Source: Romanomermis culicivorax
Taxonomy: Eukaryota > Nematoda > Enoplea > Mermithida > Mermithidae
DNA length: 64,000 nt
Assembly: GCA_963922205.1 (NCBI GenBank)
Contig: CAWUHX010000028.1
Span: 496,001-560,000, forward strand
Reading direction: 5' to 3'
Part shown: piece after piece, positions 1 to 11,045 of the stretch
How the letters are laid out: every line of letters begins with the position of its first letter
How positions within the stretch are numbered: the first letter of the stretch is position 1
The notes under the pieces: generated by a model
The model's input: the letters and a program-made list of their open reading frames with translations, nothing else
What the model was told of the DNA's origin: nothing
Databases searched by the model: none
Translations under genes and position numbers: made by a program

Positions 1-112
1 ACTAGTTTTAAGAAAAAAAATATTAAAAACTAATTTTTTCACAGTAATTTTCATCGTAGAGCTACCCCATCAGTCAAAATGAATGTGAAACTTATTTTAC
101 TTGAAAGAAAAA

Positions 113-434
113 TTGCTGTGGACTAGTATGTACAAAATACAGATACAATTGAAAATGGCACCCTGAACACTGGTAAACTAGTAACAATAACAAAAAATAA
201 TAGCAAAAAAGTACCAAAACTAATAAAAAACGTCCATCGGCACATAGATACCCCTTTGATGGGCTTTATTTGCTTGCTGTGGAGTAGTATGTACAAAATA
301 CAGATACAATCAAAAACGGCACTGGGAACACTGGTAAACTAGTAACGATAACAAAAAATAATAATGAAAAAGTACAAAAACTAATAAAAAACGTCCATCT
401 GCACATAGATACCCCTTTGATGGGCTTTATTCGC
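113..434. repeat. Tandem duplication, 161-bp unit, two copies
   Basis: Bases from 113 (TTGCTGTGGACTAGTATG) recur from 274 (TTGCTGTGGAGTAGTATG), and the two units match almost throughout, each ending near a GGGCTTTATT word. Unit 2 runs on into the unrecognised minus-strand coding remnant upstream of it, so the duplication probably copied the 3' end of that remnant. Confidence 0.85.
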
Positions 435-785
435 CAATTCATCAGCCCCTTCCTCGCATCTTGATTTCTGGACCACAACGCCCATTTGGTCAATAGGTCT
501 TGCAAGCATTGAACGAAATAATTGTAGGCATTTTGGAGGCTCTATTGTTCTTTTGGCCTATAGCCTCACGTCGTCCTCAAATAACTGCACATAAATTCGT
601 GCACAGTTGCAATGGTTCCTTCTTTGGTTATCAATCGAATGTTGTTTTTCTTATACTCCTCATAAATATAGCATGGATGTTTGGTCAATTGCCCCACCAT
701 CAATCGAAAAATATTGTGGTGTAGATGTATATGCCACACAATGATGTGTCACGAAAAAACTAAAATAATGAATAAGTTTCATACA
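380..785 (-). pseudogene. Unrecognised minus-strand coding remnant
   Basis: Read on the minus strand, this stretch has long protein-like segments in shifting frames, for example VGQLTKHPCYIYEEYKK followed by ITKEGTIATVHEFM, and later NKAHQRGIYVQMDVFY. A stop and at least one frame change separate them. I do not recognise the family. It lies downstream of the helicase remnant on the same strand and could be a 3' exon of that gene or a separate decayed gene. Its last segment is the part repeated in the 161-bp tandem duplication. Confidence 0.4.
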
Positions 786-1480
786 AATGAATGTATTGAA
801 TGGATGAATGTTTGTTACGTGATTGTATTAAATGTTTAAACTTAAAATTAAATAACTTTTGGGTCAAAATATAATCCAATCCATCAATGGATCACCCAAT
901 TTTCTACCTCAAAATTCAGATCCCGATAATGCCAGTTGTCCATGAAATCAGGTAGCTGAAAATCGTTTCGGAAAATCGTTGACTTCCAAGTTCAACAAGC
1001 CATGCTCTGATTGGCATCTGAAAGGTGTACAAAATAATTGCTCATTCCTGTTAAAAAAATTAACTGTCATGGAAAATGTATCAACTGTAATGGAAAAAAA
1101 TTAACTGTCATGGGAAATACAGAAGGTAAGGTAATAACAACATGATTCATTTAATACCACTTATAGACTCACATTTTATTGTAATTTTGTAGCCTGTTTG
1201 AAATTATGCTGACAATGTGGTCATGGAGTCTCTGTTGTACATCCGACACAACAATTTCAGCCCAACCCACAACATTGGTGGAAACAGGAGCCATGTACAT
1301 TGGCATTGATTTTTGACCAAAATCGGCAATACGATGTGATGAAATTCATTGACTAAATGTTCACGTATGCCAACAGTCAATGCATATTGCATCGACATCA
1401 TTTCTAAAACCAGACGAATAAATGCAACTGTAAAAGTTGTAAATGATTAAAATAATTCATCCTATCTCACTTTTAACCAG

Positions 1481-1562
1481 GACCATTTTGTGTTGGTCAC
1501 AGATGCAAGGCCAAGTTGCTTCAAATGGAAGCGATATTCCATTGCCAGCAGCATCCAGTATG
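1481..1562 (-). pseudogene. Possible second helicase-like coding segment
   Basis: A minus-strand segment reads HRCILDAAGNGISLPFEATW and then CICDQHKMVLV, followed by a GT that could be a splice donor. The pattern resembles a degraded motif II to motif III stretch of a UPF1-like helicase (aspartate, DEA-like box, then hydrophobic LVGD), although the main helicase copy already has both motifs at 2.6-2.8 kb. It may be a duplicated helicase fragment or an unrelated exon. A further segment near 1210-1345 reads IADFGQKSMPMYMAPVS in one frame. Confidence 0.3.
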
Positions 1563-1709
1563 CAACGATGGTTAATACACCTAAACATTAAAATTTAGTG
1601 GAGGTAAAAAAAATTACACTGTGCACCCAAATTAACTAAAATGAAATTCAGGTAGGAATCATATTGAATCAATCATGTCTTACCATATTAATAAATTACG
1701 CCAATGTTT

Positions 1710-3560
1710 TTAGCCCTCGGTATTGATTAGTTCTTTGTTTACGATGAAACACATTCCTGTTTCCAACAATGGAAACATTGTAGCATTGCCAATGATCTTA
1801 AGCAAGCAATGACCTCGGCTAATTGCCATGTTTAAATGTTTAAAATTTTCCAAAAATTGGATTTAATCACACAATGTCGTAGATGACTATGTCTGATTCT
1901 TGTCCCTGTAAAAATCGTTTCATAATATAAGTATTTGATTGTGATTAAAGTACAAAACCAAGTTTACCACCTGAAAGCCATCTACAGTGCCTATTCGAAT
2001 TTTACGTATTTCTGCAACAAATAATTTGCTACTTGAGTAGCTGCGGTTGGACAAATATTTGCCATGTAAGATGGCTTCGCAAGCTTCATCGATTTTAGCT
2101 CTTAATTGTTTCACTTGTGCATTATATGATGTTATAATGACCATGTGTTTGCTGCACATTTTGTGTTGTCTGATTAACGAAGCAGCCAGGTTGATACAAG
2201 CAATCCCTTTGCCAATATTTTGCATTGATCTTGAATTTTGGTCAGCTGATTCTTCTGTTGCTACATGAATCCAAGTGATAGGGCAGCCAGTCATCATTGT
2301 GGGAAATTTTTTTGGAAGCAAGAGAATGCGATCTTCCGTAATCCAAATGGGAAACCGTGAAATGTTATTTGTACTAACATCATGTAAAACAGTATGTTTA
2401 ATCTAAGGTACTCAACTACCTTTTTCTGCACAATTTTGTACCCGATTGTTGTACGTCAAGCTACTGACTATGCTCCATATATCCAGGTGCATTCGGCATT
2501 GTTGGTTCAATAACATTTAGGGAATATGCATGTTGTACAATCGCTTGAACAGGGTATGTCCGAATCCCATTCGTTCTGCTTCTCCGGAAGTGACGCACAG
2601 TCCTAGTTGGCATGGATCGCCTAATAGGGTGACCTGAAAGGAGGGAATGTTGGTTAAAACTGATGTCAAACAATTTAAAAGTTCCTTACTCTTCCACTTA
2701 TGTGATTTCTAGTAATGGGAATTAAGGTGGTTGGCTCCGTATCCTGGGCCGCTTCATCAATCAAGACCAGTTTGAAGTGGGCATCAGCTGCTCCATTGAA
2801 AGTGGGCATCAGCTGCTCCATTGCATGTCGTAAAAAAAGTGGGCATCCGCTGCTCCATTGCATGTCGTAAAAGCTATATGATATTTGCGGTTGAGTAGCT
2901 GTTTTTCATATTTGAATAGACAAGCATCTGCCTTTTTGTTCTCTTCTTTTGTCAGCAGTGTTTTTTTGTTGAGCACCATATTTCATTTCGATGAATTGCT
3001 GCCAGCTCAGTTTGCTGATGGTAAAAAATGGTGGTTTAGATAAAATATACAAAAATAAGAAACATTAAAACAATGCATGAAATGTAATAAAATGTTTCTA
3101 TTTGTTACCAAAATGCCTAATTTTCCATCTTCATTGCTACGACTCACATTGTGTATGGCTGAATATCAGCATCTGGCTGACAATACTTTACTCCGCTGGT
3201 AAGGCACATAATTTGGTTTTGAATGCGTTCTCTTTCATTGCCTGTGTTTTCAACACTCTTCAAGAGTGCTTGTATTATATTGTCTATGGCAGTGTTTGAT
3301 ATCAATATTTTGTGACCTTCTTGGATAGCAAACGCTTGTCTAATAATACAAGTAGCTGTCGATGTTTTTCCCTTTCCAGATGGGCCCTGTACAAACAAGT
3401 TTAGTATGTATACTAGAGTAGTAAAAAAATTAAAAAAACAACTATAAATGTAAATATATTTATACCTGTATTATCGAGAGATAATTAGTTTCTGAAAGGC
3501 AAACCCCGTTTTTGAGATGTGTTTAGTTTGCAAGAGTCAAACACCTCTTTCTGATTTACT
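1710..3560 (-). pseudogene. UPF1-like superfamily 1 helicase core, spliced and decayed
   Basis: The motifs of a UPF1/SMUBP-2 type SF1 helicase follow each other on the minus strand. They are an LN-x-SQ Q motif near 3510-3525, Walker A GPSGKGKT near 3365-3390, LIDEAAQDTEP (motif II) near 2745-2770, LLGDPCQLG (III) near 2602-2634, QQCRMH (IV) near 2482-2510, TVDGFQ then GQESDIVIYD (V) at 1990-1867, and NMAISRG (VI) near 1810-1832. Reading ends at a stop at 1710. Several joins have GT-AG borders, for example TTTCAG before motif III, TACAG before Walker A and a gap inside motif V. Damage includes one frame change between the Q motif and Walker A, an in-frame TAA between III and IV, a frame change plus stop between V and VI, and arginine to glycine in motif VI. 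Such helicases unwind RNA or DNA with ATP. The family call is firm; the subfamily is not. Whether this is a host pseudogene or transposon cargo is unknown. Confidence 0.8.
2777..2863. repeat. Short tandem triplication inside helicase motif II exon
   Basis: The word GTGGGCATC(A/C)GCTGCTCCATTG occurs three times with 23- to 37-base spacing. On the minus strand it encodes the NGAADAHF segment just before motif II, so the copied block is coding. The triplication breaks the frame in the outer copies and is one of the lesions of the helicase remnant. Confidence 0.8.
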
Positions 3561-3577
3561 GCAAAATCGTAATATTG

Positions 3578-4579
3578 TCAAGTAGCTGTTGGATCCCGAA
3601 ATTTCCCATGAATCAGTAGATTGCGAATTAGTTTGCTAATCTGCGGTGCCATTTCATTGAGAGGTCCGAGTGGCATTCCGGAGGGTTTGTGAATATACAA
3701 ATTGCCCATCTCTTTTTTTTCAATTTTAAATGCCATGTTGTGATATTGGAGTCCACCATGCTCAAGTACTTTATGGTGTTGAGGCAGTTCAGTGTTCTGA
3801 AGTGACATATAAAGGACAGTGTTCAACACTAGTAAGATCAAACAATCATAACTCATTTGATGTTACTAGTCTTAAAACCATACACATATACCTTTGCATT
3901 GCAGTCTCATCTCCTTTCCAAATGATGTTGCACTTTTTGTGACCCAGTTTGTGACTCAATTCGACAAATTTTCCCAAAGCATTGGCTGCTTCTTGATCCC
4001 ATTCCAATTTGTTGTCTGTATCATCTTGATCTTCAGCATCAGGGTCAAATGGCACCTGTTTGTTGCCATCCACTTTTGCAACTTGTTTATTCTGAAGGTT
4101 AGGATTTCAATGGAGTTTTGCCTAAAAAAAAGTTGCTCATAACAGTTATAATAAAATTTAGTTTTGAATATGTATTTACTTTGGGGTAAATTGAGTAGTG
4201 TAGCATTGCAATACCCATCCATTTTGTACCACTTGCCATCACCTCCTAGCTCCAAGATCATCAATTGAATCTTCTGATTCAGTTGAATGACTAAACATGT
4301 ATATTCCATATTATATGGAATAAGTACAGAAAAGTAACAAATTAAAAACGCATGATTCTCACAGTTGGGTAGCTGTCCGGTGAAGTTCAATTTGCCAGTG
4401 GTGTATGTCAGCGGATCTAGCAAGTAGCCAATTGACATGAAGTGTTTGCTGAAGGCCAACAACATTTTATCAGTATCATCAGCTTGTTGTTTTATCCAAT
4501 GTAAAAACATATCATAGTATTGATTCTGCCAATGATACTTTAAAACAAAGTTATAATTATTTAAATCATTCATAATCAA
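3578..4579 (-). pseudogene. Unrecognised exons upstream of the helicase core
   Basis: Three protein-like minus-strand segments lie directly upstream of the helicase motifs. One (about 4200-4579) contains WQNQYYDMFLHWIKQQADDT and YLLDPLTYTTGKLNFTGQLP. One (about 3895-4073) is acidic and then reads LSHKLGHKKCNIIWKGDETA. One (3578-3838) contains HHKVLEHGGLQYHNMAFKIE. A GTATAT donor after GATGAGACTGCAATGCAAAG and a CTTACTAG acceptor at about 3830-3840 would join the last two. This is the expected place for the N-terminal region of a UPF1-like protein, but I see no recognisable CH or zinc domain. They probably belong to the same gene as the helicase. Confidence 0.45.
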
Positions 4580-4975
4580 GTTTTATAATGGTCATGTTTA
4601 TAATTTTAGCTTAAAGGTGACACCTGGAAAAAAATTTGGGAAAAAACTATGCTTGATTTCTCTTCATAACACAAAGTAACAATGACTTACACAGCTTTCT
4701 TGCATGGAATTTCAATTTTGTATGATTTGACTGTTCAGTCAACAAATCCACCAAATCCAGTTTCATAATTGAAACTGCATTTCAGGATGTTATTATTGTA
4801 TGATGAAGTATTGGGCACAATTTTTCTGATGGATTTTTGTCGCAGTTGGCTTTCATCATTGTGAACTTCTACAGCGTCTAATTCATCAATGTCATCATCC
4901 ACTTTGATGTTGATCGGAGGCTATAATTAATTAATTATTTTAAATTTATAACAAACATGTACTGTCTGGAGGAAG

Positions 4976-5173
4976 TTACTTCAAAAGGTGCAGTCTTGTC
5001 AATGTGCGACATATTAGGCCAGTAAAATGAAAAGTGAGCATTTCTTCAATAAGCAACAAAAGCAATAAAGCGTGAGGCTTTTCAGTATAAGATGTGAGTA
5101 GTTGTATGATACACGTTGTTACACCAAAACCTAGTAAAAATTGACAATTAATGTAAATCAAAATTGGTACCAT
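4976..5173 (-). pseudogene. Weak minus-strand coding segment, unrecognised
   Basis: A 65-codon minus-strand open stretch is rich in leucine and contains TTCIIQLLTSYTEKPHALLL. It lies between the helicase exons and the exons at 6.6-7.4 kb and may be part of the same gene. No domain is recognised, and the composition alone does not prove coding. Confidence 0.25.
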
Positions 5174-6149
5174 TCAATTTAGGTTTACCTATGTTGTACA
5201 CAGTTGCTACGACTTATTAGGCAATGGCTTGGCTTCTCGTTTTGGAGAAGGATGGGCAGTGGTTGGGTTTTATAAATTCACGAAAATTTGGGTAGCAAAG
5301 TGAGAAAATCGATATACAGTAAACTTCCCATTCTGATTAATAACATTCAGGGCTTAGATACAACTTGTTTGTCAAAATTGAAAAATGCATACCTAAACCT
5401 ATGGGCACATTTGTTGGCATCACTTCAGATGTAGTGTCATTCAACATGTCTATATTAGTTCCATATGTTTTGATGTGATCTTATGAACTTTCAGTATTTG
5501 TGGTAATGAAAATTGTTTTTCCATGATACTAGTTCATGTTACAGTAAATCAAAAACAACTGTAATGCGGCATGTAAAATCCTCCATTTGCCACTAGTGCA
5601 AATATAATTGCATTAGTGCCCTGCCATGAGGAAATGGACCCTGAGGATAAGCATGGCCATTAGCAAAACTTAACAAACTTAAGAAAACTGTGCAAAAGGT
5701 AAAATTAATATGCAGAAAACATATACACAACGATCACTAGAAAACACAGATGGACAGAGACAGAATTGGGAAATAAAGATTTTTTAAAATTTTTATATTT
5801 TTTTTAAATTTTTATATATTTTTTATTTTTTTTGGTTTTACAATTTTTTTTATTTTTTAGGGTTTTTACAAATGTGCATAATATAACCTGAAAAAAATGA
5901 AATGAAGTAAAAGTAAGGTTAAACAAATTGGAAAAAATATTAAAATAAAGTTGACATGAACTTTAAATAAATTATAATAAAAACAAAATGAATTATAACA
6001 AATATTCACATAACTTAAAATGAAATGAACGTGCAAAAATTTGAATATTGTAATGTGTAATGTACTTATATACAAAGTGTAGTTTTTTTCAAACAGTTGG
6101 TAATATAAATATTCAAAATAGATGTAAAGGTATTGTCAATTTGAAATTG

Positions 6150-6415
6150 TAGACTGTTTCTGTTTTCCTTCAAATGCTTCTACATAATGAAAGTGAATGG
6201 CAAGTAATATTTCAAATTTTCACAATTTTCTTGTATATTTTTGGCTATATTCGTATAGGGCTTGAAATTTGTGAGCATACTGACCTCATCATTATCAATT
6301 TGTTGAGCAAAAAAATTTGATTAGAGCTTTATGTAAACAATTTTGATGACAGTACTGATTTAGTGTCACTTTTACATATGGAAGCATTTTATAAAAAAGG
6401 ACTAGACGGTTTGAA
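6150..6415. mobile_element. MITE with TAGTCTG-type terminal inverted repeats, copy 1
   Basis: The left end TAGACTGTTT...AAATGCTTCTACATAATG and the right end ...GGAAGCATTTTATAAAAAAGGACTAG are imperfect inverted repeats. The interior (GAGCATACTGACCT, GACAGTACTGATTT, GTGTCACTTTT) matches copies at 43305-43549 and 45144-45356. There is no coding capacity, which fits a non-autonomous DNA transposon. The cleanest copy is flanked by TATA, which suggests a TA target. Confidence 0.7.
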
Positions 6416-6599
6416 AAAAAACTAAATACATTAACAACACAACATACATTATACTTTACATGACTAAGAAATTAAAACTGGCATTGAAGGTGGACCTACC
6501 CAGACAAGGAACCCAACTGTTAGAATTCCACCAATGTAATCTGTTATAAAAACTTACCCCAATTCCCCAGCAAACTCAGCATGCAAGTCAAATTTCGCC

Positions 6600-6900
6600 A
6601 ACATCAATGTCCATGCCAACAGCCATGTTTTCAAATATAGGTGGCGGATTATCTATTTCTGCAAAGTCTTCACTGATTCCATTAATAATTTCATCATTGA
6701 ATGGATCCGCATTAACATGACTACGTTTGTTGTATATATCAGCTCACAAGCCATTGATCATTCAATCGTCCACATTTTCTTCGAAGCATTGATGATTTCC
6801 ACTACATTGCATGTTCCGACGTCTAACCCCTGTTTGTCGATTGTTGCCCTGCCAACTTTGTTGTCCTCATTAAGCTGCACACTCAATGAACAAGAAAAAT
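6600..6900 (-). pseudogene. Acidic coding segments, unrecognised
   Basis: On the minus strand one frame reads GRATIDKQGLDVGTCNVVEI and another reads NADPFNDEIINGISEDFAEI followed by DNPPPIFENMAVGMDIDVGE and a stop. The two are separated by a frame change. They look like N-terminal, acidic, low-conservation parts of a protein, possibly of the helicase gene downstream. No domain is recognised. Confidence 0.3.
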
Positions 6901-7174
6901 AATTTAATAAGGTTTATGGTTGACTATCAACAAATACTGCATTACCTAACCCCATTATCTATCAACATAACAAATTAAAAATGCAAAACAATATGTTTAA
7001 TTTATAATTTATGTAACCTACTACTAATTTTGTAGAATAATTTTACCCAAATTGTGTCTTATTTGAAACAAAAATAAAATTAAAAATTAGAATCTGGTTA
7101 CCTCTACAGGGTTCTCTAATTAGAATCAGTAGTAAATGATCATCATTTAGCACTTCTGCATTGAGTAGCTGTTC

Positions 7175-7360
7175 TTATCGCGACAGTGTATGCAGGCGCC
7201 CGTTAATATGACCATTCAGATTGGGCCCATCAATGACATGATCTTCATTGCTGTTGAGTAGCTGTCTGGCGCATCTTTGCAAAGGATGTGGATGACGTTG
7301 GGCATTGACAACTCTTCTTCTTCGTGTTCTAATACTTATTAATACGTGGATCTGAGGCAT
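7175..7360 (-). CDS. Possible first coding exon of the minus-strand gene
   Basis: A 61-codon minus-strand ORF starts with ATG at 7360 and is basic (an RTRRRR run) and then acidic near DHVIDGPN. It is the most upstream protein-like segment on the minus strand before the direction of coding changes at about 7.6 kb. The family is not recognised. It contains two copies of the CAGCTACTCA word within or next to it (7162-7171 and 7255-7264). Confidence 0.3.
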   Translation of the reverse strand: MPQIHVLISIRTRRRRVVNAQRHPHPLQRCARQLLNSNEDHVIDGPNLNGHINGRLHTLSR

Positions 7361-7677
7361 TATGAGTGAAAAAAGGTATGTTGAGTACTTCTTCCTTTAA
7401 GAAAGAATGATATACTTTTCTACAATGGGACATCATAAGGGCAAAGTCCATGTTTGAGCGTAAAAGTAAACATTCCTACTGTAATGTTTACTGATCACTC
7501 TTTGCATTCTGACAATGGACAGGAAGCATAACATGGTAACGTGATGAGCAAAGAGCAATGTTATGAATCTTACGGTTGAATGTTAGGTTGTGTATTCGAA
7601 TATAGCAATATAATTTTACCAGCTTGAGCTAAGGCAATATTAAAAAACTGATAAAGAATTTTATAGTTCCTTAAATA

Positions 7678-7881
7678 TTGTTCAATAATTCTCATAACGA
7701 AGCAACATCTATGGGTGACACATCTACAGGCAAGATTATAAAGAAACAGGATTGTGACTGCTATGCAATCTCAATGGCAGGTTTGTACACCGATTACAAT
7801 CCAAATTGCCGGGTGATGTTTACTGTAAAACTGTTCAATGCCCCAAATGTTATTTTCACAGATTTAATTTTCTCCCCATAG
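7678..7881 (+). CDS. Short plus-strand ORF, unrecognised, possible start of the MULE-like gene
   Basis: A 67-codon ORF, apparently starting at a non-ATG codon with ATG at 7711, contains GDTSTGKIIKKQDCDCYA and ends at a TAG. It is the first plus-strand ORF after the divergent point at about 7.6 kb. It may be an N-terminal exon of the transposase-like gene, but nothing beyond position supports this. The GDTSTGK word looks like a P-loop but sits in no recognisable NTPase context. Confidence 0.2.
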   Translation: MFNNSHNEATSMGDTSTGKIIKKQDCDCYAISMAGLYTDYNPNCRVMFTVKLFNAPNVIFTDLIFSP

Positions 7882-8065
7882 CTTTAGGCCTCGCCTTTGA
7901 TACAAACAACAAATGACACCTAAAAGTAAGATTGATAACACATAGTAGTTATTGTTTAAGCCTTTATTGCTTAACTTTGTCAATGTATGGATTGTTTTTT
8001 CTTTTTTCCCTAGGATTGCCATTAGCAAATGAATAAAACTGTTTTGCTTGGCAATCACATGAGAG

Positions 8066-8300
8066 GATCAACAGCTACTCAACTCACCCACCAACATACA
8101 AAAATAAAAATTCCACACTTGATCACTTTAACCTTAGCTACTCACTCATCAACAATATTTCACAATGGATCTAGTCTAGCTGCCAACTTACAAAATTCAG
8201 CATTTCAAATTTTGTCATTCTACCATCAGCTACTCAATCATCAACAATAATTGACCTTCCTCGAAGTCGCTTTATCTACAGCTACTCATTTAATGGATTT
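8066..8300 (+). repeat. Cluster of CAGCTACTCA words with shared flanks
   Basis: Exact copies of CAGCTACTCA occur at 8072, 8227 and 8279, and TAGCTACTCA at 8135, spaced by 52 to 92 bases. Two copies share a longer flank, CTACTCA(C)TCATCAACAATA. The copies fall in different reading frames of the local ORF, so they are not a protein repeat. More copies of the word lie on the minus strand of the helicase region. Confidence 0.7.
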
Positions 8301-8934
8301 AGACCAAAACCAATACAACTCTGATGATGACTTCTAGCCAACTCCAGGTCTACCATTGTAAATTGAAAATCCAAAGGATGATCTGCCTAAGATAGGCAAA
8401 ATTACAACATCATCAGAAACTGATGAAATGCGAACTTCCAGATGTTCCATTCCAGTACTGACAAACAAACAAACAAGATTAGAACCAAGGGATTTAGACA
8501 AGTTAATAGGTAGACAAGGAATTTATATGCAAACTCCAAATCATGATTTTTTTCTTAACTTGTATCCTAAATATTCCCATCAGTTTGTATTAGTTTTTAA
8601 AAATTATTTATTGTTTATCCTTATTGTTCGTCTATTTTTCAACTCTATATTTCAGCTTCAGCTAACCCAGAGCCATTAATTAACAAACCATCACCATTTC
8701 CAAAGGGATGAGACGTTTACCTGTTTCCATACTCCTGCAAAGCAGACAGTAATAAACTTGTGATCTTATTTTGACCTGATGGCTTAGTAATTGTACTTCC
8801 TCATAGAATCGTTTCTTTGCGATTGTTAGGACTGGATAAATGATGGAGTCCCGAAAATCCCCAGGTCTAATCCAAAGTATTCCACGACACACTACGCTGT
8901 CGCAAGCAAGCATAATACGAAATCAAAGAAAAAC

Positions 8935-10640
8935 TTTAAACGAATGGAATATAGGCAAATAAATCCAACTTTGGATAATCATCTATTTGTAAGGGTAGTC
9001 TACTATGTTGGCAATGAAAAAGATGGTGTTAAATGGAAGCACCTCAATGCCAAGACTGAAAAGGTTTTTATTCCAAATGCGCCAGTAATCAGGAAGTTGG
9101 TTGAAATGCAACTGGAATGAGATCCGAACCTTACACCTACTCAATTGTACAATAAACTTAAAACCAACAATCCTGCTCCACCAGGCCTGGAGGCTAATTT
9201 AAACTGCAGAGATAGAAAACAGGTGAATATATTTAAATTGGTAACTAAATTATTACAATATTTTATAAAACTAAGTATCATAAATTTTAATAGAGTAAAA
9301 ATGAGAATTAATTTTTTAGATGGCCAACTTCAAATATGCTGCACAAAACAAATTCAGGCCAACAAAGGAGGCCATTTACAATTCAAACACCTTCATTCGC
9401 AAAAACAAATGACAGTTAATAATGAGCATCGAACACATGGCTCAAGACTTTCTAGTAATGTGTTTGCTGCCAGAAACATCCGAAATAATTAATGAATTAA
9501 TAACCAAATATCCAGCCAAGCTGTTTGTTGTTCTTTATGACACTACTTTCCAATCGGGCGATTTTTATGCATCAGCGGCAATTTATTGTTAAAAGAGCCT
9601 TGTCAGTGACGCAGTTTTTATACTTGGTGTCCTAATACACAAAAAAATTTAAGGAAAACCATTGTGGTTTTATTCAGCAAATTTTTGGACAGCTACCCAT
9701 TCATATAATGAAGCCCCAAAAGTTCAAAAACTATTTCTTCTCATTAATTGCGCCAGCTATTGGAACAAGTGGAAAATGGGTGTTGGAACTGCTGGGGTTA
9801 TATTCCAGCTTCACAGGTATAATGTTTACACAGGTCCAGATTAAGTGCACTCAAACTCACTTTCATAACTATATTTTCATACAATTATGTAATTTTTTAA
9901 CATTGTATTCGTAATGACCAACGCCAGTGAAAGTTTCAACAGAGTCCTCAAGAGCTGGACTTTGTGGAGAGAAATGCCCATTGATGTAGCCTTTCTGGCT
10001 TTCTATAGCCTTTTCTGATATTACAACATTGAATACGACCAAGCCAAATATTGACTAGGGGATTTCAATCTCAATCTCCACATTCCACTAATGCCAGCAA
10101 ACAAAATGCAGCAAAGAGAAACAATCCAACTGGAAAAAATTTTACAATACTGTTGATTTGGCCAAATTTGCCTACAGCTAACCAAGCAGGTAGAGCCAAA
10201 ATCCTGCTGGAAATGCTGATTCAAATTTCAGAATGAACCAGTTTTTAGTCAAAAATGGAAAGGTGGTGCATGACGCCCTATCAAGGGTAAAAATTCATAA
10301 TTTAGTTATATATATGGTTGCATATATATATGATTTAGTTTTCATTTTTTCCAGTGCTTCAATGTAATGGAAAATGGTAAAGTTGCAGTTGCAGCAACAA
10401 AGCATGGGCCCACTTGATAGCTGCTCATTTATCCTGCAATTTACCTGTTCAAATAAAGGCAAACAGAAACATCACTACTTTGGATTGGGTAGACAAGCGA
10501 AAGATAAGCAAGTCGAAATTAGGAGGGAAACCTCCATGCAAAGACGACTTGAAGAACATCAAGCCCAAAGTTAGGGATATTGAATTTGAAGATGAAGATC
10601 CCAAAACTCAAGTAGAAACAGCTACTTGTGATTAGGACAT
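8935..10640 (+). pseudogene. MULE-like transposase remnant
   Basis: A plus-strand spliced gene remnant. Exon A (8948-9222) reads PAPPGLEANLNCRDRKQ at its end. A 97-base intron (GTGAAT at 9223 to TTTTTTAG at 9319) leads to exon B, which starts MANFKYAAQNKFRPTKEA. Exon B later has LFVVLYDTTFQSGDFYAS, the first catalytic aspartate context of a MULE/DDE-type transposase, and then ILGVLIHKK. Near 9917 it reads TNASESFNRVLKSWTLWREM, the conserved SESFN-type block. A C-terminal basic part near 10445-10560 reads ITTLDWVDKRKISKSKLGGK. In-frame stops (9118, in exon B, and near 10010) and frame changes show it is dead. I assign the family from remembered motif patterns of large animal MULE-like proteins. 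Confidence in transposase origin is moderate. Confidence 0.55.
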
Positions 10641-10689
10641 CAAAATCAGGAAGCCTGCCACAAATGATATCCATTCGGACAATTCACAT

Positions 10690-11045
10690 CATACATGTAA
10701 TTGGGGGGGGGGGTGGGAAGTGCTATTGGAACCCCCCCCAGAAATCGTCCACCATAAGGCTAGCCATTGGGCGACCCCCCAGGATTTTCCAATCCTATGG
10801 CTAGCCATATGGTAGCCCTGGGGACCCCCATAGTTTTAGTTGGAAAAATACTGAAAAATGTCATTTTTTCATGAAAAATGTCAATTTTTGAACAAAAAAT
10901 GGTCAAAAACATCAATTTTCTCGGTGCTTCGCGCCATAAGTGCATATTTTATCATTTTTTAGACAAAAATTACTACTTTTTGAACCAGTTTTTGGGAAAT
11001 TTTCATGAAAAAATCGATTTTTTTCCTTCAATTTTTTTTCCTTTT
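10690..11045 (-). mobile_element. MITE with CATACATGT ends (family E), copy 1
   Basis: It starts CATACATGTAATTGGGGGGG and continues with the same order of words as the copies at 56.3, 57.4 and 59.9 kb, but in reverse orientation: CCCATAG, GTCGACGATTTC-like, GGCTAGCCATATGG, and the TGCTTCGCGCC palindrome. Its far end is lost where it meets the antisense gag fragment. There is no coding capacity. Short ORFs through the AT-rich interior are not genes. Confidence 0.7.

Noticed and set aside
7711-7740. P-loop-like GDTSTGK in the short ORF at 7.7 kb.
   Set aside because: There is no Walker B or other NTPase feature around it. The word alone is too weak.
8680-8913. A minus-strand 77-codon ORF with helical-looking sequence opposite the MULE-like gene.
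   Set aside because: It has no family match, and the plus strand just downstream has the supported transposase exon. It is kept out for lack of evidence.
1-10640. Helitron or Maverick identity for the helicase-bearing region.
   Set aside because: The helicase motifs are UPF1-like rather than PIF1-like, and no Rep, HUH motif, capsid, polymerase B or retroviral-type integrase is seen there.
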